A stretch of DNA of 64,000 nucleotides from the NCBI RefSeq assembly GCF_020991125.1, contig NZ_CP087715.1, forward strand, positions 186,001 through 250,000. Direction: 5' to 3'. Origin of the DNA: Microbulbifer celer. Lineage in GTDB: Bacteria > Pseudomonadota > Gammaproteobacteria > Pseudomonadales > Cellvibrionaceae. Positions 44,622 through 55,457 of the stretch are shown in pieces (position 1 is the stretch's first letter; every line of letters begins with the position of its first letter). The notes beneath the pieces were generated by a model. That model was not told the DNA's origin. It saw only the letters and a program-made list of their open reading frames with translations, and ran no database searches. The translations under genes and the position numbers were made by a program.

Positions 44622-47600
44622 ATGGCGCATCTATTGTTGCTGGAGCCGTTTGTTATGCCGACCCCGGTAGTCGGACCGCCAAAGAAACGCTGCCTGAACT
44701 GCGGACGCACTTTTATCTGGCGCCTGCTTTTGTTACTGGCGGTGGTCTTCTCGGCGGCTGCTGGTCCCGCGTCTGCACAGCAGATGGAGAACACGGCGAA
44801 TATCAGCCTGTCACCGGACAGCAATCTGGTCGACAGCAATCCCGATAACAATACCTCCACCGAAACCCTGAACGTTCTGCCGCCGCCGGAGATCAGTTAC
44901 AACAAGGTGGCGGATGTTTCCGAAGTGGCGGTGGGGGATACCGTCACTTACACCGTGACAGTCACCGTAGCCGATGCGCCCCTGAGTGCAGACCTGCAGA
45001 TCACGGATACCCTGGGTGCCGGCCTGCAATTCAGTGCTGTCACGGATGCCGGCAGCTTTACCTGCAACAATTCCAATCCTCTGGTCTGTGCCCTGCCAAC
45101 AGGTACGCCCGAAGGCACCTACAGCCTTACTTATACCGCACTGGTGACTGAAGATGCCGATACCGAAGTGAGCAACAGCGTCACCGCAAGCGGGGGGGGT
45201 GACGATACGCCGGTGTGCGACGCCGAGTGTGCACTGGATATCCCGGTATTACCGCAGATCACCTACAACAAGGTTGCCGATCCTGCCGATGGTGTGGAGA
45301 TCGGGGATGCGATTACCTACACCTTCGACGTTACCGTGGACAATGGTCCGCTGGCGGAAGACCTGACACTGGAGGATACCCTCGGTGTCGGTCTCGCCTT
45401 TGATACGTTTATCAGTACTGCACCGTTCAATTGCTCTGCGGGTACACCGTTACAGTGCGTCCTGCCTGCAGGTACTGCCCAGGGCACTTACAGTGTGAGT
45501 TACACCGCGACCGTAACAGATGCCGCCGGCGATTCCGTGAGTAATGATCTGGTAGCCAGCGGTGGTGGTAGCGACCCGGTTTGTGATGTGAGCTGTTCCA
45601 CGGTTGTTCCGGTACGGTACCCGAGTGTTCATTACAACAAATCCACCGACGAGTCGGGCCCGGTCACCTCCGGTGATCAGTTCATTTACACCGTGTCAGT
45701 AACGATTGAAGACGCGGCATTGGTCGATCCGCTACAGGTAGCGGACCAGCTGGGAGTGGGGTTGGACTTTGTCGGCTTCGTCGGCGGTACCAATCCGTTC
45801 AGCTGTTCCAGCGGTAATAGTTTCACCTGTACCCTGCCGGCCGGTACCCAGCCGGGAACCTATGAATTCCAGCTTACGGTGGAGGTCAATGACGAGGCGG
45901 AAAACTTCGTTACCAACACCGTTACCGCCAGTGGTGGAGGCGGCGAGTCGGATCCGGTTTGCGATAGCGAATGCAGCCCGGATACGCCGGTTGACGCACA
46001 GGATCAGACTTACATTACGTATCGGAAGTCCGCTGCACCGGGCGAGGTACAGGTTGGGGATACGATTACCTATACCGTCGATATTACCATCGCTGAGGGC
46101 GTTACTAGCGCAGATACTTCACTGGAGGATACGCTGGGTGGCGGATTGCAGTTCGACGCTATCGTCAGTGCCGAGACCGCCGCTGAATATATCTGCCAGC
46201 CCGGAAATCCACTGCTCTGCAGCTTGCCTGCGGGTACGGGCGAGGGCACCTACACCCTGACCTACACCGCCACGGTCACCGATGACGCCGGCGATACGGT
46301 AAACAACGCTGCGGTCGCGACCGGTGGCGGTGGTGGCGGCCCCGACTGTATCGGTGACTGTTCCATTGAGACGCCGGTGATCCGTCCTGAGGTAACCTAC
46401 AGCAAGGTTGCCGACCCCAGCGATATGGTGTCGGTGGGAGAGGAAATCACCTACACCATCACCGTGACTGTCGAAGGTGCGCGGCTGACCGATGATCTCA
46501 CCCTGGAGGATACGCTGGGCCCGGGGCAGGACTTTGTTGCATTCAGTGGCAGTACCGACCCGTTCACCTGCACCAGCGGCAATGCATTTACCTGCACCCT
46601 GCCGGCGGGTTCTGAGCCCGACAGCTACACGCTCTCTTATACCGCCTCGGTCAACACTCAGGCACAACTGCAGGTGGAAAATGCGGTTGTTGCCACCGGC
46701 AACGATAATCCGCAGTGTGATGGGGATAATTGCAGCACGGTGGTGCCGGTACAGCTGCCGGACGTGACCTACAGCAAATCCGCCAGCCCCGATCAGGTAG
46801 AGATTGGCGATACCATCACCTACACGGTGACAGTCAATATCAGCGGCGGCGCCCTGACCGAAGATCTTCAGGGGACTGATGCCTTCGGGACAGGGCTGGT
46901 ATTCGATCAGCTCGATCCCGCCTCGGACCCGGAGTTTCAATGTGCGCAGGGCAACCCGCTTGGCTGTTCCATGCCCGCCGGCACGGCGCCGGGCACCTAT
47001 CAACTGATCTACACCGCCACTGTTACCAGTGACGCGGGCGATGTGGTCAGCAATAGTGTGACCGTAACCAGCGGCAGCGAGAACCCACCAGTATGTGACG
47101 GTGCCTGTGCCACGGATACACCGGTGGTGCGCCCATCGGTGACTTACGAAAAAGCGGTGGACAAAAGCGAAGCCGCGATAGGCGATACACTCACCTACAC
47201 CGTTACCGTGGTGGTAGAAGATTATACGCTGACAGACACCGTGAGGGTCACCGATACACTGGGAACGGGCCTTACCTTTGACAGCTTTGTTGAGCCTGTT
47301 GCGCCATTTGTCTGCTCTACCGGTAACCTGTTCAATTGCGACTTACCGCAAGGGAGCGAGCCCGGTATTTATACCTTCCAATACACGGCAACGATAACCG
47401 ACGACGCTCGAGATAGCGTAGAGAATGTGGTTACAGCCTCCAGTCCCGAAGGGGAGCCCCCGCAATGCAGTGCCCCCAGCTGTACCGTGGTCACGGCTCT
47501 GACTCAGCCCGACATCACCTACGAGAAAAGCGCAGATAAAAGCGAAGTGGAAGTGGGGGATACCATCACCTACAGCGTGGAGGTTTCTGTCACCGGTGCA

Positions 47601-50510
47601 GCCCTGACACGACCGCTTGTGGTGGATGATGCGCTCGGGTTCGGATTGGCACTTGATGGATTTGTGGAGCCCACGGACCCGTTTAATTGTGGAGAAATAC
47701 CCCCCCGCTGCGTCTTGCCCAGTGGCACGCCCGCGGGCGACTACACCTTCCGTTATACCGCAGTCGTCACCAGTGATGCGCAGGATTCAGTCGTCAACAG
47801 CGCGATTGCAACGGGCGGCGGTGGCACGGCGCCACAGTGTCGCGGTGACTGTGACCTGGAGATCCCGGTTACAGCACCGGATGTCGGTTTCAACAAAACT
47901 GCAGACAAAACATCGGTGCAAGTGGGTGATGCTGTCACGTATACCGCCACGGTCAGCGTGGCCAATGCCGCTACCCGCGATGACGTGGTATTGAGTGATG
48001 CGCTCGGTGTTGGGCTGGAATTCGACAGCTTTATTGAACCGGTGAACCCTTTTATCTGCTCGCAAGGTACGCCTTTACAGTGCACGCTTCCGGCTGGATC
48101 TGAACCGGGTACTTATTCGATCAGTTATACCGCAACCGTTACTGCAGAAGCCTCGCAAAGCGTGACCAATAACCTGCGTGCCCGCGGGGATGATAACCCT
48201 GTCTGCGACGCCCAGTGTGAACTGGAGATTCCACTGCGCCCCACGGTATTGTATGAAAAGTCTGCCGATACCAGTGAAGCGGAAGTGGGTGACCTGGTGA
48301 CCTACACTCTGTCGGTTGAGGTCGAAAGTGCAACCCTGACGGAAGCGGTAATTCTGGAAGATATACCGGGTGCTGGCCTGGAGTTCCAACAGGTCACCGA
48401 TAGCGGTGAATTCAGCTGTGACGACGGTTCGCCACTGCACTGTGCATTGCCCGCCGGCACAGGGCCCGGTGTTTACAGCCTGAGTTACACCGCACTGATC
48501 ACCTCGGGCGCGGCGGGCGAAGTTCAGAATACCGTGACCGCCACCGCTGGTGAGGATGTCGACCCGCAGTGCAGTGATGCGTGCACGGTAATCATTCCTG
48601 TAATCGCTTCACAGGTGACCTACAGCAAGTCGGCCAACCGGAGTGAAGTCGCCGTTGGTGACACCGTTACCTACACCCTTTCTGCTACCGTCAATGGTGC
48701 ACCGCTCAGCGCCCCTCTGACACTAACGGATACCGCGGGCTCCGGTCTGTCCCTGATTGAGGTCACAGACAGCGGTGACTACAACTGCAACGAAGAATCC
48801 CCGCTGGTATGTACCCTGCCTGCCGGCACCGAACCGGGTACCTATAACCTGAGTTATACCGCACGGGTTACCAGTGATGCCGCGGTAGAAGTGGATAACC
48901 AGGTGCTTGCGGACGGCAATGGTGGCTCGAACCCGGTCTGCGACGATGAATGTGCGGTAACGATTCCGGTACTGGCACCGCAGGTCAGTGTCAGCAAAGT
49001 CGCCAATCCCGAATCCGGGACAGAGGTGGCAGTGGGTGACCCGATCGCCTTTACCATTGAAGTCCGGGTGGAGGACTCGGCGCTTACCGAAGACCTGATC
49101 TTGTCCGATACACCCAGCCAGGGATTGTCCGGCGGTCCGCTACCGGATGGCTGCACCCGACTGGATAAAGAAATTACCTGCACATTGCCGGCGGGAACGC
49201 CGGCGGGCATTTACCAGTACAACTATGTTGCTGAGGTCGACAGCAGCGCCGGTAACCTGATTACCAACGAAGTTTCTCCCTCCGGCGGCGGGGACTTGGA
49301 TCCCGAGTGTTCTCCCTGCAGAACCGAACACCCGGTACGCGCCCCTGAAATTGTTCTGACCAAAACCGTTGCACGCAGCGAAGTCCAGATCGGCGAAATC
49401 GTGTTCTACACCTTGGTGGCGGAAAATATTGGCCGCCGCGATCTCACCGACGGAGTGATTGTGGACACCCCCGCAGCGGGCTTCACCTATGTGGATGACA
49501 CCTTGCAGGTAGAAGACCTGGATGGCAGTGGCACGTTACTCAATACACAACCATTGGTGGTCGGTGATATTGATATCGCCGCCGGAGACAGTGCCACCAT
49601 TATTTACGGTATGCGTGTGGGCGCGGGTGTCCGCACCGGTGTCCATACCAACCGCGCCCAGGTACAGGATGTTGACGGTACGGGCATATCCAACGAGGCA
49701 ACGGCCAGCGTGGTGCTTGCCGCAGATCCACTGCTGGATGAATCCCTGATTATGGGGCGGGTGTTCCACGACCGGAACGGTAATGGTCGCCAGGATTCGG
49801 CCACGCTCACCGGCGTGCGAATTCGGGGCGGTTATACACCGGAGGTTTATGTCCCCGGTTCTACCACCGTCAATGGCGTGCCCGTACCGGATGCCAGTGC
49901 GCCGCTATTGCGCGGAATTGACCTCGGTGTGCTTGCTGCCCGCGGTGAAGAGCGTGATGCAGCAACGGTGGTGGTAGGGCAGCGGCTCACTGCACTGAAG
50001 TTTACCAATGGCTTCCGCCTCACCAGTAACCAGGGGTACACGGTGCGTCTCGAGGGACAGGACCAGTTGCGGGTGGAGACCGTTGCCTCTGCGGAAGGGT
50101 TCCGAGCGCAGGTGACGGTAGAGCGCCGCGTGCAGAGAGAAGGGGATGTCTACCTGGTGGAATACCTGATCCGCAATCACGGAGTGGATGAAAACGGGCT
50201 GCCGGGTGTGCGCATTGCCTCGGTAGAAGGCCTGTTGATGGAAACCGATCAATTCGGCCGCTACCACCTGGTAGGCATTGATGGTGGTGACTGGGGGCGC
50301 GGGCGCAACTTTATTCTCAAAGTGGATCCGGCCACGCTGCCCAAAGGTAGTCGTATCACTACCGACAATCCCCTGATTCGTCGCATCACCCCGGGGTTAC
50401 CGGTACGGTTCGACTTTGGGGTGCAGTTGCCAACGCCGGATACGGCCGTTCCCCTGAGCGATACCGGTAAGAGTCAGACCAGCCGGGCCGAGAGGGGAGG
50501 TGCTCTATGA
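44622..50510 (+). CDS. Giant secreted DUF11-type repeat protein
   Basis: About 1962 residues. A signal-like hydrophobic segment (WRLLLLLAVVFSAAAGPASAQ) precedes thirteen DUF11-like beta-sandwich repeats of about 120 residues (from about 44898 to 49700). Each begins with a Y-x-K motif (SYNKVAD, TYEKSAD, TYSKSAN) followed by VGDTVTYTV, DTLG, a C-x(n)-C pair, LPAGTxxGTY and CD-x-x-C, so disulfides are likely. The last repeat is classical DUF11. The C-terminal part has SdrD-B/collagen-binding-like elements (GRVFHDRNGNGRQD near 1710), then ends abruptly without an anchor. The start at 44622 has GGAG; ATG 44574 or 44655 are alternatives. Probably surface or matrix protein. Confidence 0.82.
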   Translation: MAHLLLLEPFVMPTPVVGPPKKRCLNCGRTFIWRLLLLLAVVFSAAAGPASAQQMENTANISLSPDSNLVDSNPDNNTSTETLNVLPPPEISYNKVADVSEVAVGDTVTYTVTVTVADAPLSADLQITDTLGAGLQFSAVTDAGSFTCNNSNPLVCALPTGTPEGTYSLTYTALVTEDADTEVSNSVTASGGGDDTPVCDAECALDIPVLPQITYNKVADPADGVEIGDAITYTFDVTVDNGPLAEDLTLEDTLGVGLAFDTFISTAPFNCSAGTPLQCVLPAGTAQGTYSVSYTATVTDAAGDSVSNDLVASGGGSDPVCDVSCSTVVPVRYPSVHYNKSTDESGPVTSGDQFIYTVSVTIEDAALVDPLQVADQLGVGLDFVGFVGGTNPFSCSSGNSFTCTLPAGTQPGTYEFQLTVEVNDEAENFVTNTVTASGGGGESDPVCDSECSPDTPVDAQDQTYITYRKSAAPGEVQVGDTITYTVDITIAEGVTSADTSLEDTLGGGLQFDAIVSAETAAEYICQPGNPLLCSLPAGTGEGTYTLTYTATVTDDAGDTVNNAAVATGGGGGGPDCIGDCSIETPVIRPEVTYSKVADPSDMVSVGEEITYTITVTVEGARLTDDLTLEDTLGPGQDFVAFSGSTDPFTCTSGNAFTCTLPAGSEPDSYTLSYTASVNTQAQLQVENAVVATGNDNPQCDGDNCSTVVPVQLPDVTYSKSASPDQVEIGDTITYTVTVNISGGALTEDLQGTDAFGTGLVFDQLDPASDPEFQCAQGNPLGCSMPAGTAPGTYQLIYTATVTSDAGDVVSNSVTVTSGSENPPVCDGACATDTPVVRPSVTYEKAVDKSEAAIGDTLTYTVTVVVEDYTLTDTVRVTDTLGTGLTFDSFVEPVAPFVCSTGNLFNCDLPQGSEPGIYTFQYTATITDDARDSVENVVTASSPEGEPPQCSAPSCTVVTALTQPDITYEKSADKSEVEVGDTITYSVEVSVTGAALTRPLVVDDALGFGLALDGFVEPTDPFNCGEIPPRCVLPSGTPAGDYTFRYTAVVTSDAQDSVVNSAIATGGGGTAPQCRGDCDLEIPVTAPDVGFNKTADKTSVQVGDAVTYTATVSVANAATRDDVVLSDALGVGLEFDSFIEPVNPFICSQGTPLQCTLPAGSEPGTYSISYTATVTAEASQSVTNNLRARGDDNPVCDAQCELEIPLRPTVLYEKSADTSEAEVGDLVTYTLSVEVESATLTEAVILEDIPGAGLEFQQVTDSGEFSCDDGSPLHCALPAGTGPGVYSLSYTALITSGAAGEVQNTVTATAGEDVDPQCSDACTVIIPVIASQVTYSKSANRSEVAVGDTVTYTLSATVNGAPLSAPLTLTDTAGSGLSLIEVTDSGDYNCNEESPLVCTLPAGTEPGTYNLSYTARVTSDAAVEVDNQVLADGNGGSNPVCDDECAVTIPVLAPQVSVSKVANPESGTEVAVGDPIAFTIEVRVEDSALTEDLILSDTPSQGLSGGPLPDGCTRLDKEITCTLPAGTPAGIYQYNYVAEVDSSAGNLITNEVSPSGGGDLDPECSPCRTEHPVRAPEIVLTKTVARSEVQIGEIVFYTLVAENIGRRDLTDGVIVDTPAAGFTYVDDTLQVEDLDGSGTLLNTQPLVVGDIDIAAGDSATIIYGMRVGAGVRTGVHTNRAQVQDVDGTGISNEATASVVLAADPLLDESLIMGRVFHDRNGNGRQDSATLTGVRIRGGYTPEVYVPGSTTVNGVPVPDASAPLLRGIDLGVLAARGEERDAATVVVGQRLTALKFTNGFRLTSNQGYTVRLEGQDQLRVETVASAEGFRAQVTVERRVQREGDVYLVEYLIRNHGVDENGLPGVRIASVEGLLMETDQFGRYHLVGIDGGDWGRGRNFILKVDPATLPKGSRITTDNPLIRRITPGLPVRFDFGVQLPTPDTAVPLSDTGKSQTSRAERGGAL

Positions 50511-53500
50511 GCTTTCCCCGGATAAAGACAATAATCAGATCGCAAGCTATGTCAGAAAGTGCCAGCAGTCGAAACTCATTTTTTTGCCCGCCAGTACTGT
50601 GGTTGATGCTGTGCTGTGCACCGTTACTGGCGCAGTCCACCTACGGGCAATCCGATCAATCGCAGCCGGATTTCGGAGCCTGCGATAGTCGTATCTGGAT
50701 TGTGGGAGCCAGCGCATCCGGGCGCACGGCGTTGATGCCGGTGGATCACGATGGGCCTGAAATCGACCTGCACCCTGCCGGTGATCCCGGTGCAGAAATT
50801 CAGATAAGCGCGCCGGCGTTCCATCACGGTGAGCGTCAGGTCTTCGGCATCGGCGCCGGCAGCGATGGCCGCTTTCAGTTACTGCGTGTACACGGTGATG
50901 GCGCGGTTACCGCGGAAGCGTCCCTGAACGGTGTCGTGGCGGACTGGCAGCCAGCCGCCGGGGCCATTGATCTCGACGATAACTATTTTGTCGCAGCAGG
51001 GAATTCCAAAGCGCTTTACCGGATAAACCTGAATGATGGTGAAGTGCATAAGCTGCCAATGGACCGGTCACTTCTGTTGAGTGGACTCACCTGGTATGAC
51101 GGCCATCTGTATGGTTTGACCGGTGACCGGAAGGTTGTGGTATTGGATTCCAGCGAGCCAGAAGGCCCGCTCTCGATAACGCCGCTCTTGGGGGCAGATT
51201 CTGATCTGGACCTCCGCGGATTGTTTTCTGCGACAGAGGGCGTATATGGCTATGACGCCGAAGGCCGAGTTTATCGCTTGCACGCGGAAACCGGCGTAGC
51301 CAGCCAGGTCGCCCTTTGGGGACCGGTGACAAATGGTATGCCGGTGCGATGTGTACAGTCGCCGTTCCAGGCCACATCCCCTGGCCAGCGTTTCCATATG
51401 AGCCGTAAGTCCCACGTTGAAGGCGAAGTGGGTAGCCAGCGTATGCCGTCGGCAGATATCTATCTGGAGCTGCAGGATGACGACAGCAGCTTTACCGCAG
51501 GTGGAGTGCAGCGCTACAGCCTTACCGTGGGCAGTAATAGCCCAGGCAGGGTGGAGAACCTTCCCGTAACCGTACCGGTACCCGCGGGTGTTACCAGAGT
51601 CGCCTGGCGTTGCGTCGCCGAAGCCGGTGCGCGCTGCGAAGTGGCGTCGGGCACCGGCCCGATTGATACCCTCGTGCATCTGGACGGCGGGACCGTCCGC
51701 TTTATCATCGAGCAGCAGATAGCAGAGCAGCTTGTCGGCTCTGTCACCACTACCGTTTCCGCAGCACCGCCCGCGGGCACGGTAGATCCGAACCCGAGTA
51801 ACAACAATATCCGTCATACCAATACCCGTGTATTGCAGGAAGATTTTGGCCGCTGTGACAGTCGGGTATTCATCCATCAGGGCGCGGGTACCACCAATCT
51901 GCTGTTACTGGAGCCGGGAAGCGGAGCGACGACATTTATTGGCAATTCTCCCAACGTGCAGTACAACGCGGCCGCCTACAATCCCGATGATAATTACATC
52001 TACGCCATTTCTTCAGATTATTCGCTGATCAGAATCTCCAGTGATGGGACCTCCGAAGTCGTACGGATCAATATTGTTCCGGCGGCAGACTGGGTTGCCG
52101 GTACTTTCGCCAGTGATGGCTATATGTACGTCACTACCAGCGGTGCAATTCAGAACGTATACCGTATTGATGTCACATTGCAGGATCCGTTTGTCTCCCA
52201 GCAACTGCTCTTTGACACCACCCAAGTGACCAGCTCGGGGGATTTGGCGTTCTATAACGGTCGGATGTACACGGTGGATACGGGTAATAACCAGCTGCGT
52301 TCCTATGATGTGGTGGGCCAGCCGAACGGTGCGGTTTTGTCTGTAACGAAAATTGGCAATGGCTATTCAGGGGCACCGGTAACCTCGATGTGGTCCGGCA
52401 CTAACGGCGTGTTCGGAGCCGACGATGCGGGTAATGTTTACCAGTTTGATTTGACCACCGGCGTGCCCACCCGAGTCGGCTCAGCGCCAACCTCCAGCGT
52501 AAGTGACGGCTCCCACTGCAACGAGGCGCCGTTTGAGCTCTCTACGGATCTTGGCATATTCAAGTCTGCACTGGATTTCAATCAGTATTACAAGCCCACT
52601 GGTGAAGTAACCTATCAGGTTCTAGTTTATAACAATGGCCCCACGCCGGTTCAGGATGCCGTAGTGAGTGACCCGTTGCCGGCGGGAATTACCGATGCTA
52701 CCTGGACCTGTAGTGCTAACGGGCTGGCCAGCTGCGGTGCGGCCAGTGGCAGTGGCGACCTGCTGGATACGCCGGATCTGCAGGTAAACGGGCAGGTGAC
52801 ATACCTGATAACAATACAGATTCCGCGCGATTTCACCGGTGATCTGACCAACACGGCCACCGTGGAGCCACCGGAGGGAATTGTAGATTCCAACCCTGAT
52901 GACAATACGAGTACATACAACCAGCAACGTATCCCACTGGTGCAGTTTGAAAAAGTTTCCATCGGTGGCGTTGGTGGTTTTGGATTCCAGACCACCAATG
53001 TGCAGGACGGTGGGCCTTATCTGGTTACCCAACAGGAGGGGGTGCCAGTTCAGAGTGGCCTGTATCCGGCGATCAATCCGGGGCAGCCGATAACGATCAC
53101 GGAGAATGCGATCAACGATCCCAGCTTCAGCCTGACCGATATCAGCTGCACTGGTATGTCTCCCGGCGGTAACGCGACGGTAGATCTGAACGCGCGCAAC
53201 GTGACCTTTGACAGCGCCGCCACGCAGCCCGGTGCTGATATCTTCTGTACTTTTACCAATGAATCGCAACAGGCGACACTCACGATTGAGAAAATATCCA
53301 TTGGTGGTGTGGGCAGTTTCAGCTTCAGCGTCAGCAATGCCGGTGGCTCGCCCAATATCACCACTGTGGAAGAGGGGGTCGCAGTCCAGGCGCCAACGCA
53401 GACGATCGTCAATCCGGGCCAGCAGGTCAGCGTCAGTGAACCTACACTTCCCGATGGTTTTACCCTGACTGATATCAGTTGTACGGGGCTTTCCGATGGC

Positions 53501-54991
53501 GGTAGTGCCGACGTGGATCTGGATGGGCGTCGGGTAACCATTGACGGTGCCGGCACTCAACTGGGCGCCGATATCATCTGTACTTTTACCAATACCGCGA
53601 CGCCGCCGGCCAGTATCACGCTGCAGAAGGCGCTGCCGAACGGACGTTTTGTGGATAGTGATCAATTTGATCTGACCATCAGTGGTGCGGGTGGTACAAG
53701 TGCCACCACCCAGGGCTCGGGAAGTCAGGTTTCTCCTGTCATCAGTGCTACCAACCCGGTAGTGGGGCAGAGTTACACACTCTCGGAAGCCGGAAACGGG
53801 TCGACCAACCTGGGTAACTATGCGACCTCCTATGCCTGCACCAACGCGTTGTCCGGTGGTCAGATGCCCAGCGGTGATGGCAGCAGTTTCAGTTTTACCC
53901 TGAATCAGGGCGACCAGTTGAGCTGTACCTTCACCAATACGCCCCTCGATCGCCAGGCGGATCTGGCGGTAACCAAAACGGATAACAGCGATATCTACAC
54001 TCCCGGTAGCGATGTAACCTATCAGATTGTGGTCAGCAATAATGGGCCTGACGATGTGTCCGAGGCGACGTTAACCGATGCCTTACCTTCGGCGATCAGC
54101 AACGCAAGTTGGACCTGCAGTGCCGCCGGTGGGGCAAGTTGTGGCGCAGCCAGTGGCAGCGGTGCGATCAATGACATGCCGGATATCCCTGTAGGGGGAA
54201 ATGTGACTTACACCTTTACCCTCTCGGTGCCGGCGGATTACTCCGGCAGTCTTGCCAATACCGCGACCGTGGCGGTACCGGATGGTTTTGTTGACCCGAA
54301 CCCGGACAACAATGCAGCCACGGATATTGACCAGCGGGCGCCTGCGGTGACGATTGAGAAAATTACCGAAGGTGATGTGGGCACCTTTGGTTTCTCTGGC
54401 AATAACGGGATTCCTTCGCTGGATCTCACTACCGTCAGTGAGGGCGTTGCGGTGGACTCACAGCTGATTTACCTGTTGTCGGCGGATACGGAAACCACGA
54501 TCACAGAAGGCTCAATACCCGATACGTTTGAGTTGTCTGCGATCAGCTGTACGGGGCTCGGCAGCGGCGGTACCGCCAGTGTCGACCTGAGCGGCGGTAG
54601 CGTCACACTCGACGCTGCCGCGATCGCCCCCAATACCGATATTGTCTGCACCTTCACCAATACCCGCCTGGCCACCGACCTGGCGGTGACCAAAACCGCA
54701 CCGGTAGATACCGTGCAGACCGGGGATCAGGTGACCTACACCCTGACGGTGGACAATCTCGGCCCCAATGACACCACCAACGCGGTACTTACCGACACGC
54801 CGGACAATAATCAGAACTGTGCAGCCCCCGATAGCGTCACCTGTAGCGCCAGCGGCGGCGCGCAGTGCCCTGCGCCGCCGATTGATGTCAATGCGCTGCT
54901 CGGCAGCGGTGTAATCATTCCGTCACTGCCTGCCAACAGCGAAGTCATCTTTACGGTGGTATGTGATGTCACCGGAACCGGTAATCCTTAG
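50507..54991 (+). CDS. Large secreted multi-domain protein (propeller-like, DUF11 and prealbumin-like repeats)
   Basis: A 1494-residue protein overlapping the previous gene by four bases (ATGA). The N-terminus has a hydrophobic segment (LWLMLCCAPLLAQSTYG, about 30-48) as signal peptide. Two related blocks beginning DFGACDSR and DFGRCDSR look like beta-propeller-type domains (about 52-300 and 445-680). They are followed by DUF11 domains (about 685-810, 1145-1275, 1390-1490) and prealbumin-like repeats with VQFEKVSIGGVGGF or LTIEKISIGGVGSF. It ends in CDVTGTGNP without any anchoring sequence. Close coupling with the first repeat protein suggests one extracellular complex. Function unknown; adhesion or biofilm matrix is possible. 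Confidence 0.8.
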   Translation: MSFPRIKTIIRSQAMSESASSRNSFFCPPVLWLMLCCAPLLAQSTYGQSDQSQPDFGACDSRIWIVGASASGRTALMPVDHDGPEIDLHPAGDPGAEIQISAPAFHHGERQVFGIGAGSDGRFQLLRVHGDGAVTAEASLNGVVADWQPAAGAIDLDDNYFVAAGNSKALYRINLNDGEVHKLPMDRSLLLSGLTWYDGHLYGLTGDRKVVVLDSSEPEGPLSITPLLGADSDLDLRGLFSATEGVYGYDAEGRVYRLHAETGVASQVALWGPVTNGMPVRCVQSPFQATSPGQRFHMSRKSHVEGEVGSQRMPSADIYLELQDDDSSFTAGGVQRYSLTVGSNSPGRVENLPVTVPVPAGVTRVAWRCVAEAGARCEVASGTGPIDTLVHLDGGTVRFIIEQQIAEQLVGSVTTTVSAAPPAGTVDPNPSNNNIRHTNTRVLQEDFGRCDSRVFIHQGAGTTNLLLLEPGSGATTFIGNSPNVQYNAAAYNPDDNYIYAISSDYSLIRISSDGTSEVVRINIVPAADWVAGTFASDGYMYVTTSGAIQNVYRIDVTLQDPFVSQQLLFDTTQVTSSGDLAFYNGRMYTVDTGNNQLRSYDVVGQPNGAVLSVTKIGNGYSGAPVTSMWSGTNGVFGADDAGNVYQFDLTTGVPTRVGSAPTSSVSDGSHCNEAPFELSTDLGIFKSALDFNQYYKPTGEVTYQVLVYNNGPTPVQDAVVSDPLPAGITDATWTCSANGLASCGAASGSGDLLDTPDLQVNGQVTYLITIQIPRDFTGDLTNTATVEPPEGIVDSNPDDNTSTYNQQRIPLVQFEKVSIGGVGGFGFQTTNVQDGGPYLVTQQEGVPVQSGLYPAINPGQPITITENAINDPSFSLTDISCTGMSPGGNATVDLNARNVTFDSAATQPGADIFCTFTNESQQATLTIEKISIGGVGSFSFSVSNAGGSPNITTVEEGVAVQAPTQTIVNPGQQVSVSEPTLPDGFTLTDISCTGLSDGGSADVDLDGRRVTIDGAGTQLGADIICTFTNTATPPASITLQKALPNGRFVDSDQFDLTISGAGGTSATTQGSGSQVSPVISATNPVVGQSYTLSEAGNGSTNLGNYATSYACTNALSGGQMPSGDGSSFSFTLNQGDQLSCTFTNTPLDRQADLAVTKTDNSDIYTPGSDVTYQIVVSNNGPDDVSEATLTDALPSAISNASWTCSAAGGASCGAASGSGAINDMPDIPVGGNVTYTFTLSVPADYSGSLANTATVAVPDGFVDPNPDNNAATDIDQRAPAVTIEKITEGDVGTFGFSGNNGIPSLDLTTVSEGVAVDSQLIYLLSADTETTITEGSIPDTFELSAISCTGLGSGGTASVDLSGGSVTLDAAAIAPNTDIVCTFTNTRLATDLAVTKTAPVDTVQTGDQVTYTLTVDNLGPNDTTNAVLTDTPDNNQNCAAPDSVTCSASGGAQCPAPPIDVNALLGSGVIIPSLPANSEVIFTVVCDVTGTGNP

Positions 54992-55457
54992 ATAAAGCCG
55001 TTTGCTGAACGTGATTACGGCCCTTCTGCGGTGATCAGTGATAGTGGGCAGTTCCTCGTTAGGGGAAGTGCCCGCAGCGTCAAATACGTCCCCCCCCCTT
55101 TTTTGGCTCTCGCCAAGACTTGCATGACTTTTATCTATTTACTGACTTAAGTGAGCAGGTCCTCAGTAGAATTTGTGAAAATAGTTTTCACAATATTTCA
55201 TTTTTATTGAAAGTTATTTTCCCAGTTGTTATGTTCCTATCATCCATCGAGTTTCACCTTGTACCGCTTGTCGGTCGGGAGGAGCCGCGATATCCGTGCA
55301 ACTCCCGCTTTTTTTAAAGCAGGTGAGGGCTGGGCTCGAAGGAATGGCCTCGGCCTTGCCGGCAAATAGCCGGGTAGTCGAGAGCCAGTTACCGCGGGCA
55401 GGTGGTCAGGTCCAGCGGTAGCCGACTAACAATAAATAAATCCACCGAGGGTGCACC
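54992..55457. other. Intergenic region between repeat-protein operon and TonB receptor
   Basis: No supported gene. A low-GC stretch (55090-55260) contains a short featureless frame. CGGGAG (55276-55281) and CTCCCG (55302-55307) could form a hairpin before a run of seven T (55309-55315), a weak terminator. The TonB receptor promoter probably lies just after it. Confidence 0.5.

Noticed and set aside
44898-49700. Regular repeats that could be read as a CRISPR array.
   Set aside because: The unit is about 370 bases, in frame, and encodes beta-sandwich domains; there are no short identical repeats with unique spacers and no cas genes.
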